This document shows, piece by piece, positions 1-9,060 of a stretch of 60,092 bases of DNA. Position numbers and translations under genes: made by a program. This DNA is from Oxalobacteraceae bacterium (GTDB taxonomy: Bacteria > Pseudomonadota > Gammaproteobacteria > Burkholderiales > Burkholderiaceae_D). The stretch lies in contig CANHZI010000002.1 of NCBI GenBank assembly GCA_947464955.1, positions 1 to 60,092 on the forward strand. Direction: 5' to 3'. The notes beneath the pieces were generated by a model. The model saw nothing but the letters and a program-made list of their open reading frames with translations, had not been told where the DNA came from and did not search any database. The first letter of the stretch is position 1. Each line of letters opens with the position of its first letter.

Positions 1-461
1 AAAGAGAGGGAGCGTCCCCAGGTATGCAGAGCCATGAGATAACCAGGCTCAGCGCCAGCGAGTCGCCGCTCATCGTTAAGTAATTCTTGCAGACATTGAC
101 TGGCACATTGAAACAGTAATTCCATCATGGCGGCGGTGTTGAATTGCCATAACGTGTTTAATTCATGGGGGATGGTGAAGATGATGTGATAGTGCGGGCA
201 ATGCAGTAATCGTTCGCGCTGTTGCTGCAACCAACGCGCCATCTGCAAGCCTTTACATTGTGGACAGCTACGATGCTTACAGGAGTTATACCAGACCCGT
301 TCAATATGGCCTTGAGGGCAAGCCTGCACATGACCACCTAATGCAGCAGTACGACAGCGAGAAAGTTTATTCGCAGCGCGATACCAATGCGGCGGTAAGC
401 GTTCAGTAGCAGCCAACTGCGAGAAATGGCGCTGAAAAAGACGCTGCAATGTACTGGCCAT
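1..461 (-). CDS. IS91-family (HUH, Y2) transposase, N-terminal part; 3' end beyond the window
   Basis: The minus strand has an open frame of 153 codons from ATG at 461 (AGGTG ribosome site just upstream) running off the left edge. It shows the zinc-binding domain of IS91/ISCR transposases: a first pair in CRTAALGGHVQAC and a second in SCKHRSCPQC, about residues 35-75. After that come HYHIIFTIPHELN and HTWGRSL, typical of the start of the Y2 rolling-circle catalytic domain. The family moves by rolling-circle transposition from an ori end to a ter end. The catalytic HUH and tyrosine residues lie outside the window, so intactness cannot be judged. It is transcribed divergently from the integrase at 664. 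Confidence 0.88.
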   Translation of the reverse strand, partial: MASTLQRLFQRHFSQLAATERLPPHWYRAANKLSRCRTAALGGHVQACPQGHIERVWYNSCKHRSCPQCKGLQMARWLQQQRERLLHCPHYHIIFTIPHELNTLWQFNTAAMMELLFQCASQCLQELLNDERRLAGAEPGYLMALHTWGRSLS

Positions 462-513
462 TGGTCACCTCTCTTAACGCAAAGAGCCAGTCAGCCGGCG
501 CCTTACGCGTCCT

Positions 514-540
514 CCCGCGCAGCGGGACTAGTGCAACTAG
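514..540. repeat. Two tandem mini-hairpins with identical GCA loops; candidate terIS end of the IS91-like element
   Basis: Two perfect 5-bp stems follow each other: CCCGC-GCA-GCGGG (514-526) and CTAGT-GCA-ACTAG (528-540), separated by one A. They lie about 50 bp upstream of the transposase start. IS91-like elements carry short subterminal palindromes at the end upstream of the transposase (terIS), so this could be that end. The assignment is an inference, because the other end and the target junction are not in the window. Confidence 0.4.
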
Positions 541-614
541 ATATAGAGGGTGAAATGACGGGTGAAAAAGCAACTTGTCGCATAACATTTTTCATAGACA
601 CTCCGAAAAGTCTT

Positions 615-642
615 TTGCACAATAGCTCTCCGTGGATATACT
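615..642 (+). promoter_or_regulatory. Promoter of the integron-type integrase
   Basis: A -35-like TTGCAC (615-620) and a -10-like TATACT (637-642) are separated by 16 bp. Transcription would begin near 649, about 15 nt before the ATG at 664. The -10 overlaps the LexA box starting at 641, so bound LexA would block RNA polymerase. Confidence 0.55.
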
Positions 643-656
643 GTATATTTGTACAG
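641..656 (+). promoter_or_regulatory. LexA (SOS) operator over the integrase promoter
   Basis: CTGTATATTTGTACAG matches the gamma/betaproteobacterial LexA consensus CTGT-N8-ACAG exactly. It overlaps the -10 of the integrase promoter and ends 7 bp before the ATG. SOS control of integron integrases is established for class 1 and Vibrio integrons, and the same arrangement is seen here. Confidence 0.85.
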
Positions 657-663
657 TATTAAA

Positions 664-1662
664 ATGTCTACAGAAAGCGTCATTTTGATGGAACTGCATT
701 CTACCAAGCTTCTTGATCGTGTCAAGGAAGCAATTCGCTATAAGCATTACAGTCTGCGCACTGAGAGAGTTTATGTGTATTGGTGCCGCTATTTCATTAG
801 ATTTCATCAACTACGTCATCCAAAAGACATGGGCGCGCCTGAAGTCGAAGCTTTCTTGAGTTTTTTAGCAAACGAAAAGCAAGTATCCCCTTCCACCCAT
901 CGTCAAGCTCTCTCTGCCATTTTGTTTATGTACAAAGTGGTTCTTTGTATTGACCTACCCTGGCTAAAAGAGATCGGCCAACCGACAACAACGCGACGCT
1001 TACCTGTCGTGTTGTCGGTTGACGAAGTTTGCACGATCTTCTCCCGTTTATCTGGCGAGCACCTCTTATTGGCGCAACTTTTATATGGTACCGGCATGCG
1101 TATCAATGAGGCGCTTCAACTGCGCGTAAAGGACATCGACTTCCTTCATAACACTATCATTGTAAGAGCCGGGAAAGGCAACAAAGATCGCGCTTTGATG
1201 TTACCCCTCAGCTTAATCGATCACCTAAAGGCACAGCTCATAAACTCCAAAACATTATGGGCTAAAGATCGTGCAAATAATGTAGCTGGCGTGGAAATTC
1301 CCTACGCGCTCTCGAGGAAGTACCCTGCTGCAGGGCAAACTTGGGCGTGGCATTGGGTGTTTCCGCAGGCGAGTGTCTCTGTTGATCCGCGCAGTAAAGT
1401 CGTTCGTCGGCATCATCTTTATGACCGAACGTTTCAACGGGCTTTCAAGTTAGCAAAGGAGGCTGCACAGATTCATAAACCCGCTTCACCACATACCTTG
1501 CGACATTCTTTTGCAACCCATTTACTACAATCGGGTTACGACATTCGCACAGTTCAAGAACTTTTAGGGCACGCAGACGTCAGTACAACGATGATCTACA
1601 CCCATGTTCTTAAGGTTGGTGGCGCTGGCGTGAAAAGCCCATTGGATCGCATAGCAATTTAA
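664..1662 (+). CDS. intI: Integron-type integrase (IntI, tyrosine recombinase)
   Basis: This 332-aa tyrosine recombinase resembles class 1 IntI along its whole length. Taking ATG 664 as the start, the catalytic residues fall at R146 (GTGMR), H277 and R280 (HTLRH), H303 (LGHAD) and Y312 (MIYTHV), which is IntI1 numbering. The insertion specific to integron integrases, absent from XerC/D, is present around residues 210-255 ([21 protein letters not shown]). The conserved tail [11 protein letters not shown] is also there. IntI recombines attC cassettes with attI. No attC site or canonical attI (GTTRRRY core) was found within reach; the IS91-like transposase lies where cassettes normally sit. An upstream TTG at 649 is an unlikely start because it lies inside the LexA box. 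Some IS91-type elements carry their own tyrosine recombinase, but the IntI insertion argues for an integron origin. Confidence 0.9.
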   Translation: MSTESVILMELHSTKLLDRVKEAIRYKHYSLRTERVYVYWCRYFIRFHQLRHPKDMGAPEVEAFLSFLANEKQVSPSTHRQALSAILFMYKVVLCIDLPWLKEIGQPTTTRRLPVVLSVDEVCTIFSRLSGEHLLLAQLLYGTGMRINEALQLRVKDIDFLHNTIIVRAGKGNKDRALMLPLSLIDHLKAQLINSKTLWAKDRANNVAGVEIPYALSRKYPAAGQTWAWHWVFPQASVSVDPRSKVVRRHHLYDRTFQRAFKLAKEAAQIHKPASPHTLRHSFATHLLQSGYDIRTVQELLGHADVSTTMIYTHVLKVGGAGVKSPLDRIAI

Positions 1663-1767
1663 CCAAACAAATTGTATTGTTATTCGTTCAAAACCTAGAC
1701 ACAATCTCATAGTAGCTTCGCTAACCTCCTGATTTTTAAAATAAAACTGCTTTTTTCCACTTTCTTC
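1663..1767. other. Noncoding spacer between intI and the groESL promoter
   Basis: AT-rich DNA with no open frame, repeat or hairpin that stands out. No attC-like imperfect palindrome and no terminator for intI was seen here. Confidence 0.5.
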
Positions 1768-1795
1768 CTTGAAAAAGCCCTACCCCGCCCATATA
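1768..1795 (+). promoter_or_regulatory. Sigma-32-type heat-shock promoter of groESL
   Basis: CTTGAAA (1768-1774) and CCCATATA (1788-1795) are separated by 13 bp, a close match to the RpoH consensus. The CIRCE operator begins two bases downstream, so positive (sigma-32) and negative (HrcA) control would act on the same start. Confidence 0.75.
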
Positions 1796-1796
1796 A

Positions 1797-1823
1797 TTAG
1801 CACTCAGCGAGAGAGAGTGCTAA
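1797..1823 (+). promoter_or_regulatory. CIRCE element (HrcA operator)
   Basis: Perfect TTAGCACTC (1797-1805), a 9-nt spacer, then GAGTGCTAA (1815-1823). This is the canonical HrcA repressor operator. It is followed by an approximately 160-nt untranslated leader before groES. Confidence 0.97.
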
Positions 1824-1985
1824 CAATGTTTTTTAAACACTTCTGCATTTATCTCTAGCAACAAATTTGGATGTGCTGGCGCTTATGTTAGCGGTGCTTC
1901 TTGGAAACAAGTAGCAAGGCATCACAAGCATCTCACATCGCTTTACTTTGGTATTTTTACTTTTGTAATTTTTTTAGGAGTTAGT

Positions 1986-2276
1986 ATGAATCTTCGTCCC
2001 CTGCACGATCGCATTATCGTTAAACGTTTGGATCAAGAAACAAAAACAGCATCCGGTATCGTTTTGCCTGATGCAGCAGCAGAGAAACCAGATCAAGGTG
2101 AAGTACTGGCTGTAGGTAACGGCAAAGTATTGGAAAACGGTTCTGTGCGCGCTTTGGAAGTTAAAGTGGGCGACCGCGTGTTGTTCGGCAAATATTCTGG
2201 CCAAGCTGTCAAAGTTGACGGCAATGAAGTGTTGGTGATGCGTGAAGAAGACATTTTCGCAATCGTCCAAAAGTAA
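1986..2276 (+). CDS. groES: Co-chaperonin GroES (Hsp10)
   Basis: The 96-aa protein begins [14 protein letters not shown] and has the mobile-loop region ([11 protein letters not shown], about residues 21-31) that contacts GroEL. Its end, [15 protein letters not shown], is typical of GroES. AGGAG sits just upstream of the ATG. It is a heptameric cytosolic lid for the GroEL folding chamber. It is the first gene of the groESL operon, under the sigma-32/CIRCE region. Confidence 0.98.
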   Translation: MNLRPLHDRIIVKRLDQETKTASGIVLPDAAAEKPDQGEVLAVGNGKVLENGSVRALEVKVGDRVLFGKYSGQAVKVDGNEVLVMREEDIFAIVQK

Positions 2277-4125
<1,849 letters not shown>

Positions 4126-4131
4126 TTGCCT

Positions 4132-4163
4132 TGGTAGATCGATTTCCCTAAGCCGATCTACCA
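4132..4163 (+). other. 10-bp stem-loop in the groEL 3' region
   Basis: TGGTAGATCG (4132-4141) pairs perfectly with CGATCTACCA (4154-4163), starting 6 nt after the groEL stop. It has no T-run. With the terminator 35 bp further on it forms a double-hairpin 3' end that could protect the groESL mRNA (inference). Confidence 0.55.
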
Positions 4164-4195
4164 GCCCGCTGAGTACCTCAGCAAAGTTTCAAAGA

Positions 4196-4228
4196 AAAGC
4201 CTCGCAATTTTATTTGCGAGGCTTTTTT
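4196..4228 (+). terminator. Intrinsic terminator of groESL
   Basis: A 10-bp stem AGCCTCGCAA / TTGCGAGGCT with a 6-nt loop is followed by a run of T. It lies 70-100 bp after groEL. Confidence 0.9.
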
Positions 4229-4295
4229 ATTTGCGCCCGATGCCTTGAGCTTTCACGGAGAGCGCATAGTACTTGCCGATGACGCGATTGATCGC

Positions 4296-5099
4296 CTACT
4301 TCCCTCGCAATCCCGCACTGATTTCAGTCAAATCATTGCCATCAACATCATCATTTTGATGTAGCCGCACACAGAAGCGGACTTTAAGATTGTTCATAGG
4401 CTGACCAGGTTCTGAGCGTGCTGGGACCTCAATCCAACGTCCAGGTTCACGGATAATTTTTCCGTTGGCCATTCTCGCTTGGTAGATACATTCCAAGGTG
4501 CCTGCCGCTTTTGCAAATAACTCGCTCTTCGTCAATTTGGGGCTATTGGATCGTACGTCGATCGCAGCTTGTTGTGCGGGAGTTAGCGGCACTTGTGCAT
4601 CGTTTCCTAATTGTTTAGGCACCTGCACACCGTAGCGGTGTTGTGCGCTATCGAGACGAGAAACATCAGTCGGAACGGCGAATGGGTCAGCCAGATCGAC
4701 ATTCTTATTTGACGAGCCACGACTACTATCCGTTGTGCTTGTTTGCGTATTTATACTCTCACTCTGTTGCGTGCGTTCCTGCATCTGCCGTGTTTCTTGT
4801 GAATTCAACGGTCGCACAGACTTTGTCTCGCCCTGCAGCGGCTGCAACTTTACCGGCGACCGCTCGCTTGATTTACTTGTCGAATTCTCGGTTTGATTTA
4901 TTCGTACTGAAACCCAGCGCATCAGCGATCTGAATTCACTCTGCGGATGATGGGAAGAACTCAATGGTCGTGTAGTCATTAGCGCATAGATCAAACCCAG
5001 ATGTACAAGCAAGATCCACGTTCCATGAAGAGGACGAAACGTAAATTGATAAGGCCGAGTTGGAAAAGAAGAGAGATTGAAAAAATAGTTGGCGCGCAT
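4296..5099 (-). CDS. Hypothetical membrane-anchored protein
   Basis: The family of this 267-aa protein was not recognised. It has a basic N-terminus, one likely membrane helix (WILLVHLGLIYALM, about residues 28-42) and a long Ser/Thr/Gln-rich low-complexity stretch (about 45-150). A conserved-looking C-terminal domain (about 165-267) contains two Cys (LECIYQARM and RFCVRL) and the phrase GRWIEVPAR. The layout, a short cytoplasmic tail, one helix, a flexible linker and a small periplasmic domain, recalls TonB/TolA-like proteins, but no TonB motif was found. It stands alone between groEL and the OPT transporter. Confidence 0.7.
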   Translation of the reverse strand: MRANYFFNLSSFPTRPYQFTFRPLHGTWILLVHLGLIYALMTTRPLSSSHHPQSEFRSLMRWVSVRINQTENSTSKSSERSPVKLQPLQGETKSVRPLNSQETRQMQERTQQSESINTQTSTTDSSRGSSNKNVDLADPFAVPTDVSRLDSAQHRYGVQVPKQLGNDAQVPLTPAQQAAIDVRSNSPKLTKSELFAKAAGTLECIYQARMANGKIIREPGRWIEVPARSEPGQPMNNLKVRFCVRLHQNDDVDGNDLTEISAGLRGK

Positions 5100-5284
5100 G
5101 TCAGCAAATTCAGAGTGGTTTGAGCTAAAGACCCCTCCTTGGCTCGCGACGTTTTTGAGCGCATCGCACCCGCAGATTAAACATAAAAAAACATCAAGTC
5201 AACTTCGCTATAGTTTCTCGCTTTATTTCAAGTTATGATGATGCCTCACTCTTGAAACTGAAACCAACATCTGCATGCTTATCG

Positions 5285-5335
5285 CTTTACATGTAAAGTT
5301 TTTTCTTGACACGTGATTTCCGGTGCAAGGATACT
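5285..5335 (+). promoter_or_regulatory. Promoter of the OPT transporter with an upstream palindrome
   Basis: TTGACA (5306-5311) and GATACT (5330-5335) are 18 bp apart. Immediately upstream lies the perfect 14-bp palindrome CTTTACATGTAAAG (5285-5298), a plausible regulator site. No regulator gene is adjacent. Confidence 0.5.
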
Positions 5336-5374
5336 GACTACACAAAAAACATAAGCATCAAACGAGGGGAAACT

Positions 5375-7363
5375 GTGGCGATTCAGCAATTGACGGACGA
5401 GCAGGTCAAGACTTGGTCACGACAGCAAAAAGATCAGTGGTGGCATGATCATGTATATCGTGGCGACATGGCGCAACTCACATTGCGTTCGGGTCTCACC
5501 GGATTTCTGCTCGGCGGCCTACTCTCTTCGACCGCCATGTACATCGGTGCCAAAACAGGGATCTCGATTGGCGTCAATCTCATTTCCGTTATCCTCGCTT
5601 TTGCCCTATTCAAAAGTTTAGAGAACGCTGGCATCTGCAAGCACTTCACTATACTCGAAAATAACTGTTCGCAATCAATTGCCACTTCGGCTGGCTACAT
5701 GACCATGCCCTTGGTCGCCGCTCTGCCCGCTTATATGATGATCGCCGATACGATTCCAGCTTGGTGGCAAATGCTGATCTGGATACAAATTATCGCCATC
5801 CTCGGTGTGCTATTAGCCTTTCCATTTAAACGTCGTTTCATCAATGAAGAGCAACTTCCTTTTCCGGAAGGGAATGCTTGTGGCGTTGTCCTTGATAGTC
5901 TGTATTCAGGCAATGCCGCAAGCGGGATGCTCAAAGCCAAGCTCTTAATCAAAGTCGCTGCAGCGTCTGCTTTCTTACAGCTCTTGATGAGCGATGGTTG
6001 GATGAAGTTAATTCAGTTCAAAATTTTGATGATGGATAAGTGGGCTGACCTAGCCGAACCTTGGTACTTGAAGGAGCGCCTCGATACTTATTATTATCTG
6101 GCCGCAGTGAAATACGAATTATGGATCCCGAAAATCCTTGGTATCGACTTTCGTACTTTAGGTTTACGCCTTACGCTCGATCTTGCATTGACTGGTGTCG
6201 GCGCCATGATGGGCATACGCATTGCTACGAGTTGCTTAATCGGTGCGCTATTTAATTTTGCAGTGCTTGGCCCCTTGATGATACAAGCGGGTGAGATTGC
6301 GCCGCGGGTTGGTCTTGACGGCAAACTGATCCCACTTTCCCGTATCGAAATTTTGAATCAATGGTCACTCTGGTGGTGCATTGTGATGATGGTAGTCGCT
6401 TCGATTATCAGTGTGTTTGCTAAACCAGAAATTTTTAAACGCTTGTTTAATCTGTTCAAAGCTAAACAAGAACCGATTGTTCAGCATGATGTTCTTAAAG
6501 ACATCGAAGTGCCTCTTTGGATTTCGTATATCGGTGTGCCCGTATTTAGTTTGCTCGGTGTGTGGACCACGCACGCGTTTTTCGGCGTGCCCCTGATGTT
6601 GGCTTTTCTGTCTTTGGGCTTGGTCTATTTATTGACGATGATCTGTATTAATTCTATTGCCCTCACCTCTTGGGTACCCACCAGTGGCTTAGCAAAGATC
6701 ACGCAATTCTCAATTGGTAGTTTGGATCGCAGCAATCCAGCAAGCAATCTCATTCCCGCAGGGATGTCTGCAGAAGTCGCCTCCAGCGCCGCCGTGCTTC
6801 TTTCCGATATTAAACCTGGCTATATGCTTGGGGCCAGACCACGACATCAAGCCATCGGCCATATGATAGGCATTTTTTCAGGCACACTCGCCTGTGTTCC
6901 GGTTTTCTTTTTATTGTTTTTGCCAGCCGATAGTAATGGTGTGCGCCATACCGCCAATATCGTCAGCGATCAATTCGCTTTCCCCGCTGCCATGCAGTGG
7001 AAAGGCGTGGCAGAATTAATTGCACACGGCTTCAATAATTTATCGCACAGTGCGATTATCTCTATCATCGTTGCGGCGGTTGTCGCTATCGTGTTTGAGT
7101 TTGCTGCGATTTTCAGCAAGGGTAAATTCCCCCTATCGGCGATATCGATTGGACTTGGCGTGGTACTTCCACCAGAATCTGTTTTAGCGATGTGGATAGG
7201 TGCCTTCTTCTTCTGGGCTATGGAAAGCAAGCATAGAAACAAGCCCAAAGAAAGTGTTGAGTATCAAACCTGGGTCGAGGGGACGCAATCCATCGCCGCC
7301 GGCTTGCTGGCAGGCTCGGCCTTAATTGGCATTGGAAATGCCTTCATCAATGTCTTGATGTAA
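5375..7363 (+). CDS. OPT family oligopeptide transporter
   Basis: This 662-aa polytopic inner-membrane protein takes its start at GTG 5375 because of the good ribosome site CGAGGGGA about 5 nt upstream; a TTG at 5306 is part of the promoter. The N-terminal region LTLRSGLTGFLLGG followed by MYIGAKTGISIGVN is characteristic of OPT/YSL transporters. Roughly 14-16 hydrophobic segments follow, as does the conserved phrase TSWVPTSGLAKITQF. Bacterial OPT proteins are thought to import small peptides with protons; substrates here are unknown. It is monocistronic and ends 17 bp before the converging tapT-like gene. Confidence 0.93.
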   Translation: MAIQQLTDEQVKTWSRQQKDQWWHDHVYRGDMAQLTLRSGLTGFLLGGLLSSTAMYIGAKTGISIGVNLISVILAFALFKSLENAGICKHFTILENNCSQSIATSAGYMTMPLVAALPAYMMIADTIPAWWQMLIWIQIIAILGVLLAFPFKRRFINEEQLPFPEGNACGVVLDSLYSGNAASGMLKAKLLIKVAAASAFLQLLMSDGWMKLIQFKILMMDKWADLAEPWYLKERLDTYYYLAAVKYELWIPKILGIDFRTLGLRLTLDLALTGVGAMMGIRIATSCLIGALFNFAVLGPLMIQAGEIAPRVGLDGKLIPLSRIEILNQWSLWWCIVMMVVASIISVFAKPEIFKRLFNLFKAKQEPIVQHDVLKDIEVPLWISYIGVPVFSLLGVWTTHAFFGVPLMLAFLSLGLVYLLTMICINSIALTSWVPTSGLAKITQFSIGSLDRSNPASNLIPAGMSAEVASSAAVLLSDIKPGYMLGARPRHQAIGHMIGIFSGTLACVPVFFLLFLPADSNGVRHTANIVSDQFAFPAAMQWKGVAELIAHGFNNLSHSAIISIIVAAVVAIVFEFAAIFSKGKFPLSAISIGLGVVLPPESVLAMWIGAFFFWAMESKHRNKPKESVEYQTWVEGTQSIAAGLLAGSALIGIGNAFINVLM

Positions 7364-7379
7364 GCACCAATTTGCTTCT

Positions 7380-8027
7380 TTATTTCGCGCGATGTAAGCG
7401 CTGTACGCCGAAATCAATCTGCATTTGATTAAAGGCGTCGAAGGCGTGTAGTAAGGGTTGAAACTTGTTCTCGTCTTCTTCTAATCGCATCAAGGCGTAG
7501 GTACAGGCTTCAAGGCTCGATAATTGATCGACTTGATGCGCTTGCCGAATCCGGTAACGCGATTTGGGCATCTCGCTCAATGAATACCGCGGTAGGCTTT
7601 CAAGCAGCGGATTGTCACGCAACATCTGGCGACTTTGACGCCAACTTGCATCGATTACCACCAAACGGATGCTCTCCGCAACATTGCTCTTAATCCCATC
7701 GCTTTGGGCAATTGGTGGTTGAAGGCTTGATTTGTTTTCTGGATAAAGCAAGTACGCTTGCGCATGGTCGGCCTGCAACCAAGAAGCCAATTGCGTTTGT
7801 TCGAACTGTTGGGCGATTTCGATGCGACTTTGTTTGAGACAAAGATGCAATAAGCGACCACTACTCTTGATGTGCTTAGCTTCTTGAGGATGCTGCAGAA
7901 TAAGCACCTCAACCCCATTATCGATCGCATGAACGCAGCCGCAAATACAAGCGACCTGCGCACGCAAGCACTGCGCGCACACAGGTCGTTTATGTTCGAG
8001 GTCGTAGGAAGGGCTAAGCGTAGACAT
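7380..8027 (-). CDS. tapT: DTW-domain tRNA-uridine aminocarboxypropyltransferase (TapT-like)
   Basis: This 215-aa protein of the DTW family (formerly YfiP) has an N-terminal Cys cluster, CAQCLRAQVACIC, that probably binds zinc. The family signature appears as VVIDASWRQSRQM (about residues 130-142), a DASW variant of the DTW motif, followed by RYRIRQA. E. coli TapT transfers the 3-amino-3-carboxypropyl group of S-adenosylmethionine to uridine 47 of tRNA. ATG 8027 was preferred to a TTG 18 nt upstream. It follows the TIGR01777 gene by 28 bp, so the two are likely cotranscribed. Confidence 0.85.
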   Translation of the reverse strand: MSTLSPSYDLEHKRPVCAQCLRAQVACICGCVHAIDNGVEVLILQHPQEAKHIKSSGRLLHLCLKQSRIEIAQQFEQTQLASWLQADHAQAYLLYPENKSSLQPPIAQSDGIKSNVAESIRLVVIDASWRQSRQMLRDNPLLESLPRYSLSEMPKSRYRIRQAHQVDQLSSLEACTYALMRLEEDENKFQPLLHAFDAFNQMQIDFGVQRLHRAK

Positions 8028-8055
8028 GGCAAATCTTCTCAACAACAGCCAATTC

Positions 8056-8976
8056 TCACTGCAAAATATCCACTAATGCGGCACTTAACTGAGGATATTC
8101 AAATTGAAAGCCACATGCTTCTAACGCACGCGGAACAACATGCTGCCCACGCAATATTAAGTTCGCACGCTCGCCTAAAATGGTGCGCAAGACCCATGCG
8201 GGCGTCGTAAAAAATGCGGGGCGATGAAGCGTGCTTGCAAGCGTTTGAGAAAATTCTGCGTTACTGACCACATTCGGCGCAACCAAATTAAATGGGCCAC
8301 GACAATTTGCGTCATCTAACAAACGCAGTAGCGCACGTAAACAATCAGCATGATGAATCCAACTCATCGTTTGACGTCCATCACCTAATTTGCCCCCTAC
8401 GCCAAGTTGAAAAGGAAGTAGCATTTTCTTGAGCACGCCACCACGCGGATCAAGCACTAACCCAGTGCGTAAAAACACAATACGTGGAGCAACATGAATC
8501 TTATTCAGAGAAGCTAATTGGGCGCTATAGTGGTTCGCTGCCGCTTCCCAATCACGACATAAAAGCGCTGAAAAGTCTTTCCCTGCCGTCTTGGTTTCAT
8601 CAAGTTCGCCCGTTTCCTCGTCGCCGTAAAACCCAATCGCTGAACCACTCAGAAAAACCGACGGGGGATTTGGCATGGAAGCCATCTTCGCAACCAAATT
8701 TTGCGTGAGTCCGACACGGCTCGCAATAATCTCCTGCTTACGGGCAGGTGTCCAGGCTGCATCAACAATCGGGGCTCCAGCAAGATTAATCACCGCATCA
8801 AAATCTTGGCTCGTCCAATCCTGCAGCGACGCCATCGTTTGTACTTGAGAGCCGCAAAGAGCCGCCACTTGCTGCGGCCGACGGCTCAATACTGTTACGT
8901 GATCGCCTCGTGCGGTCAGTGCTTTACATAGGCGTTGGCCGATCAGGCCTGTTCCACCGGTGATGAGAATACGCAT
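8056..8976 (-). CDS. TIGR01777 family NAD(P)-binding oxidoreductase (YfcH-like epimerase)
   Basis: The 306-aa protein starts with a Rossmann fingerprint, ILITGGTGLIGQRL, and has AVINLAGAPI at about residues 60-70. The motif FLSGSAIGFYGD (about 105-117) and a C-terminal DUF1731-type tail (ILGERANLILRGQHVVPRALE) define the TIGR01777/YfcH group. The reaction is unknown. It is the first gene of a probable operon with the tapT-like gene. Confidence 0.9.
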   Translation of the reverse strand: MRILITGGTGLIGQRLCKALTARGDHVTVLSRRPQQVAALCGSQVQTMASLQDWTSQDFDAVINLAGAPIVDAAWTPARKQEIIASRVGLTQNLVAKMASMPNPPSVFLSGSAIGFYGDEETGELDETKTAGKDFSALLCRDWEAAANHYSAQLASLNKIHVAPRIVFLRTGLVLDPRGGVLKKMLLPFQLGVGGKLGDGRQTMSWIHHADCLRALLRLLDDANCRGPFNLVAPNVVSNAEFSQTLASTLHRPAFFTTPAWVLRTILGERANLILRGQHVVPRALEACGFQFEYPQLSAALVDILQ

Positions 8977-9060
8977 TTTCCGTTCCTCTATTTGGATTTT
9001 TGGAGTATTTGTTTTAAGCCGAGCGCGAACTAACTCTTGCTTGTTTTTTGCTTGTTCAAT

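Noticed and set aside
462-663. attI site
   Set aside because: No GTTRRRY core was found on either strand. GTTAAGA near 470 misses the final pyrimidine and lies beside the transposase ribosome site.
649-663. TTG 649 as the integrase start
   Set aside because: It lies inside the LexA box and at the expected transcription start. ATG 664 gives the exact IntI1 residue numbering.
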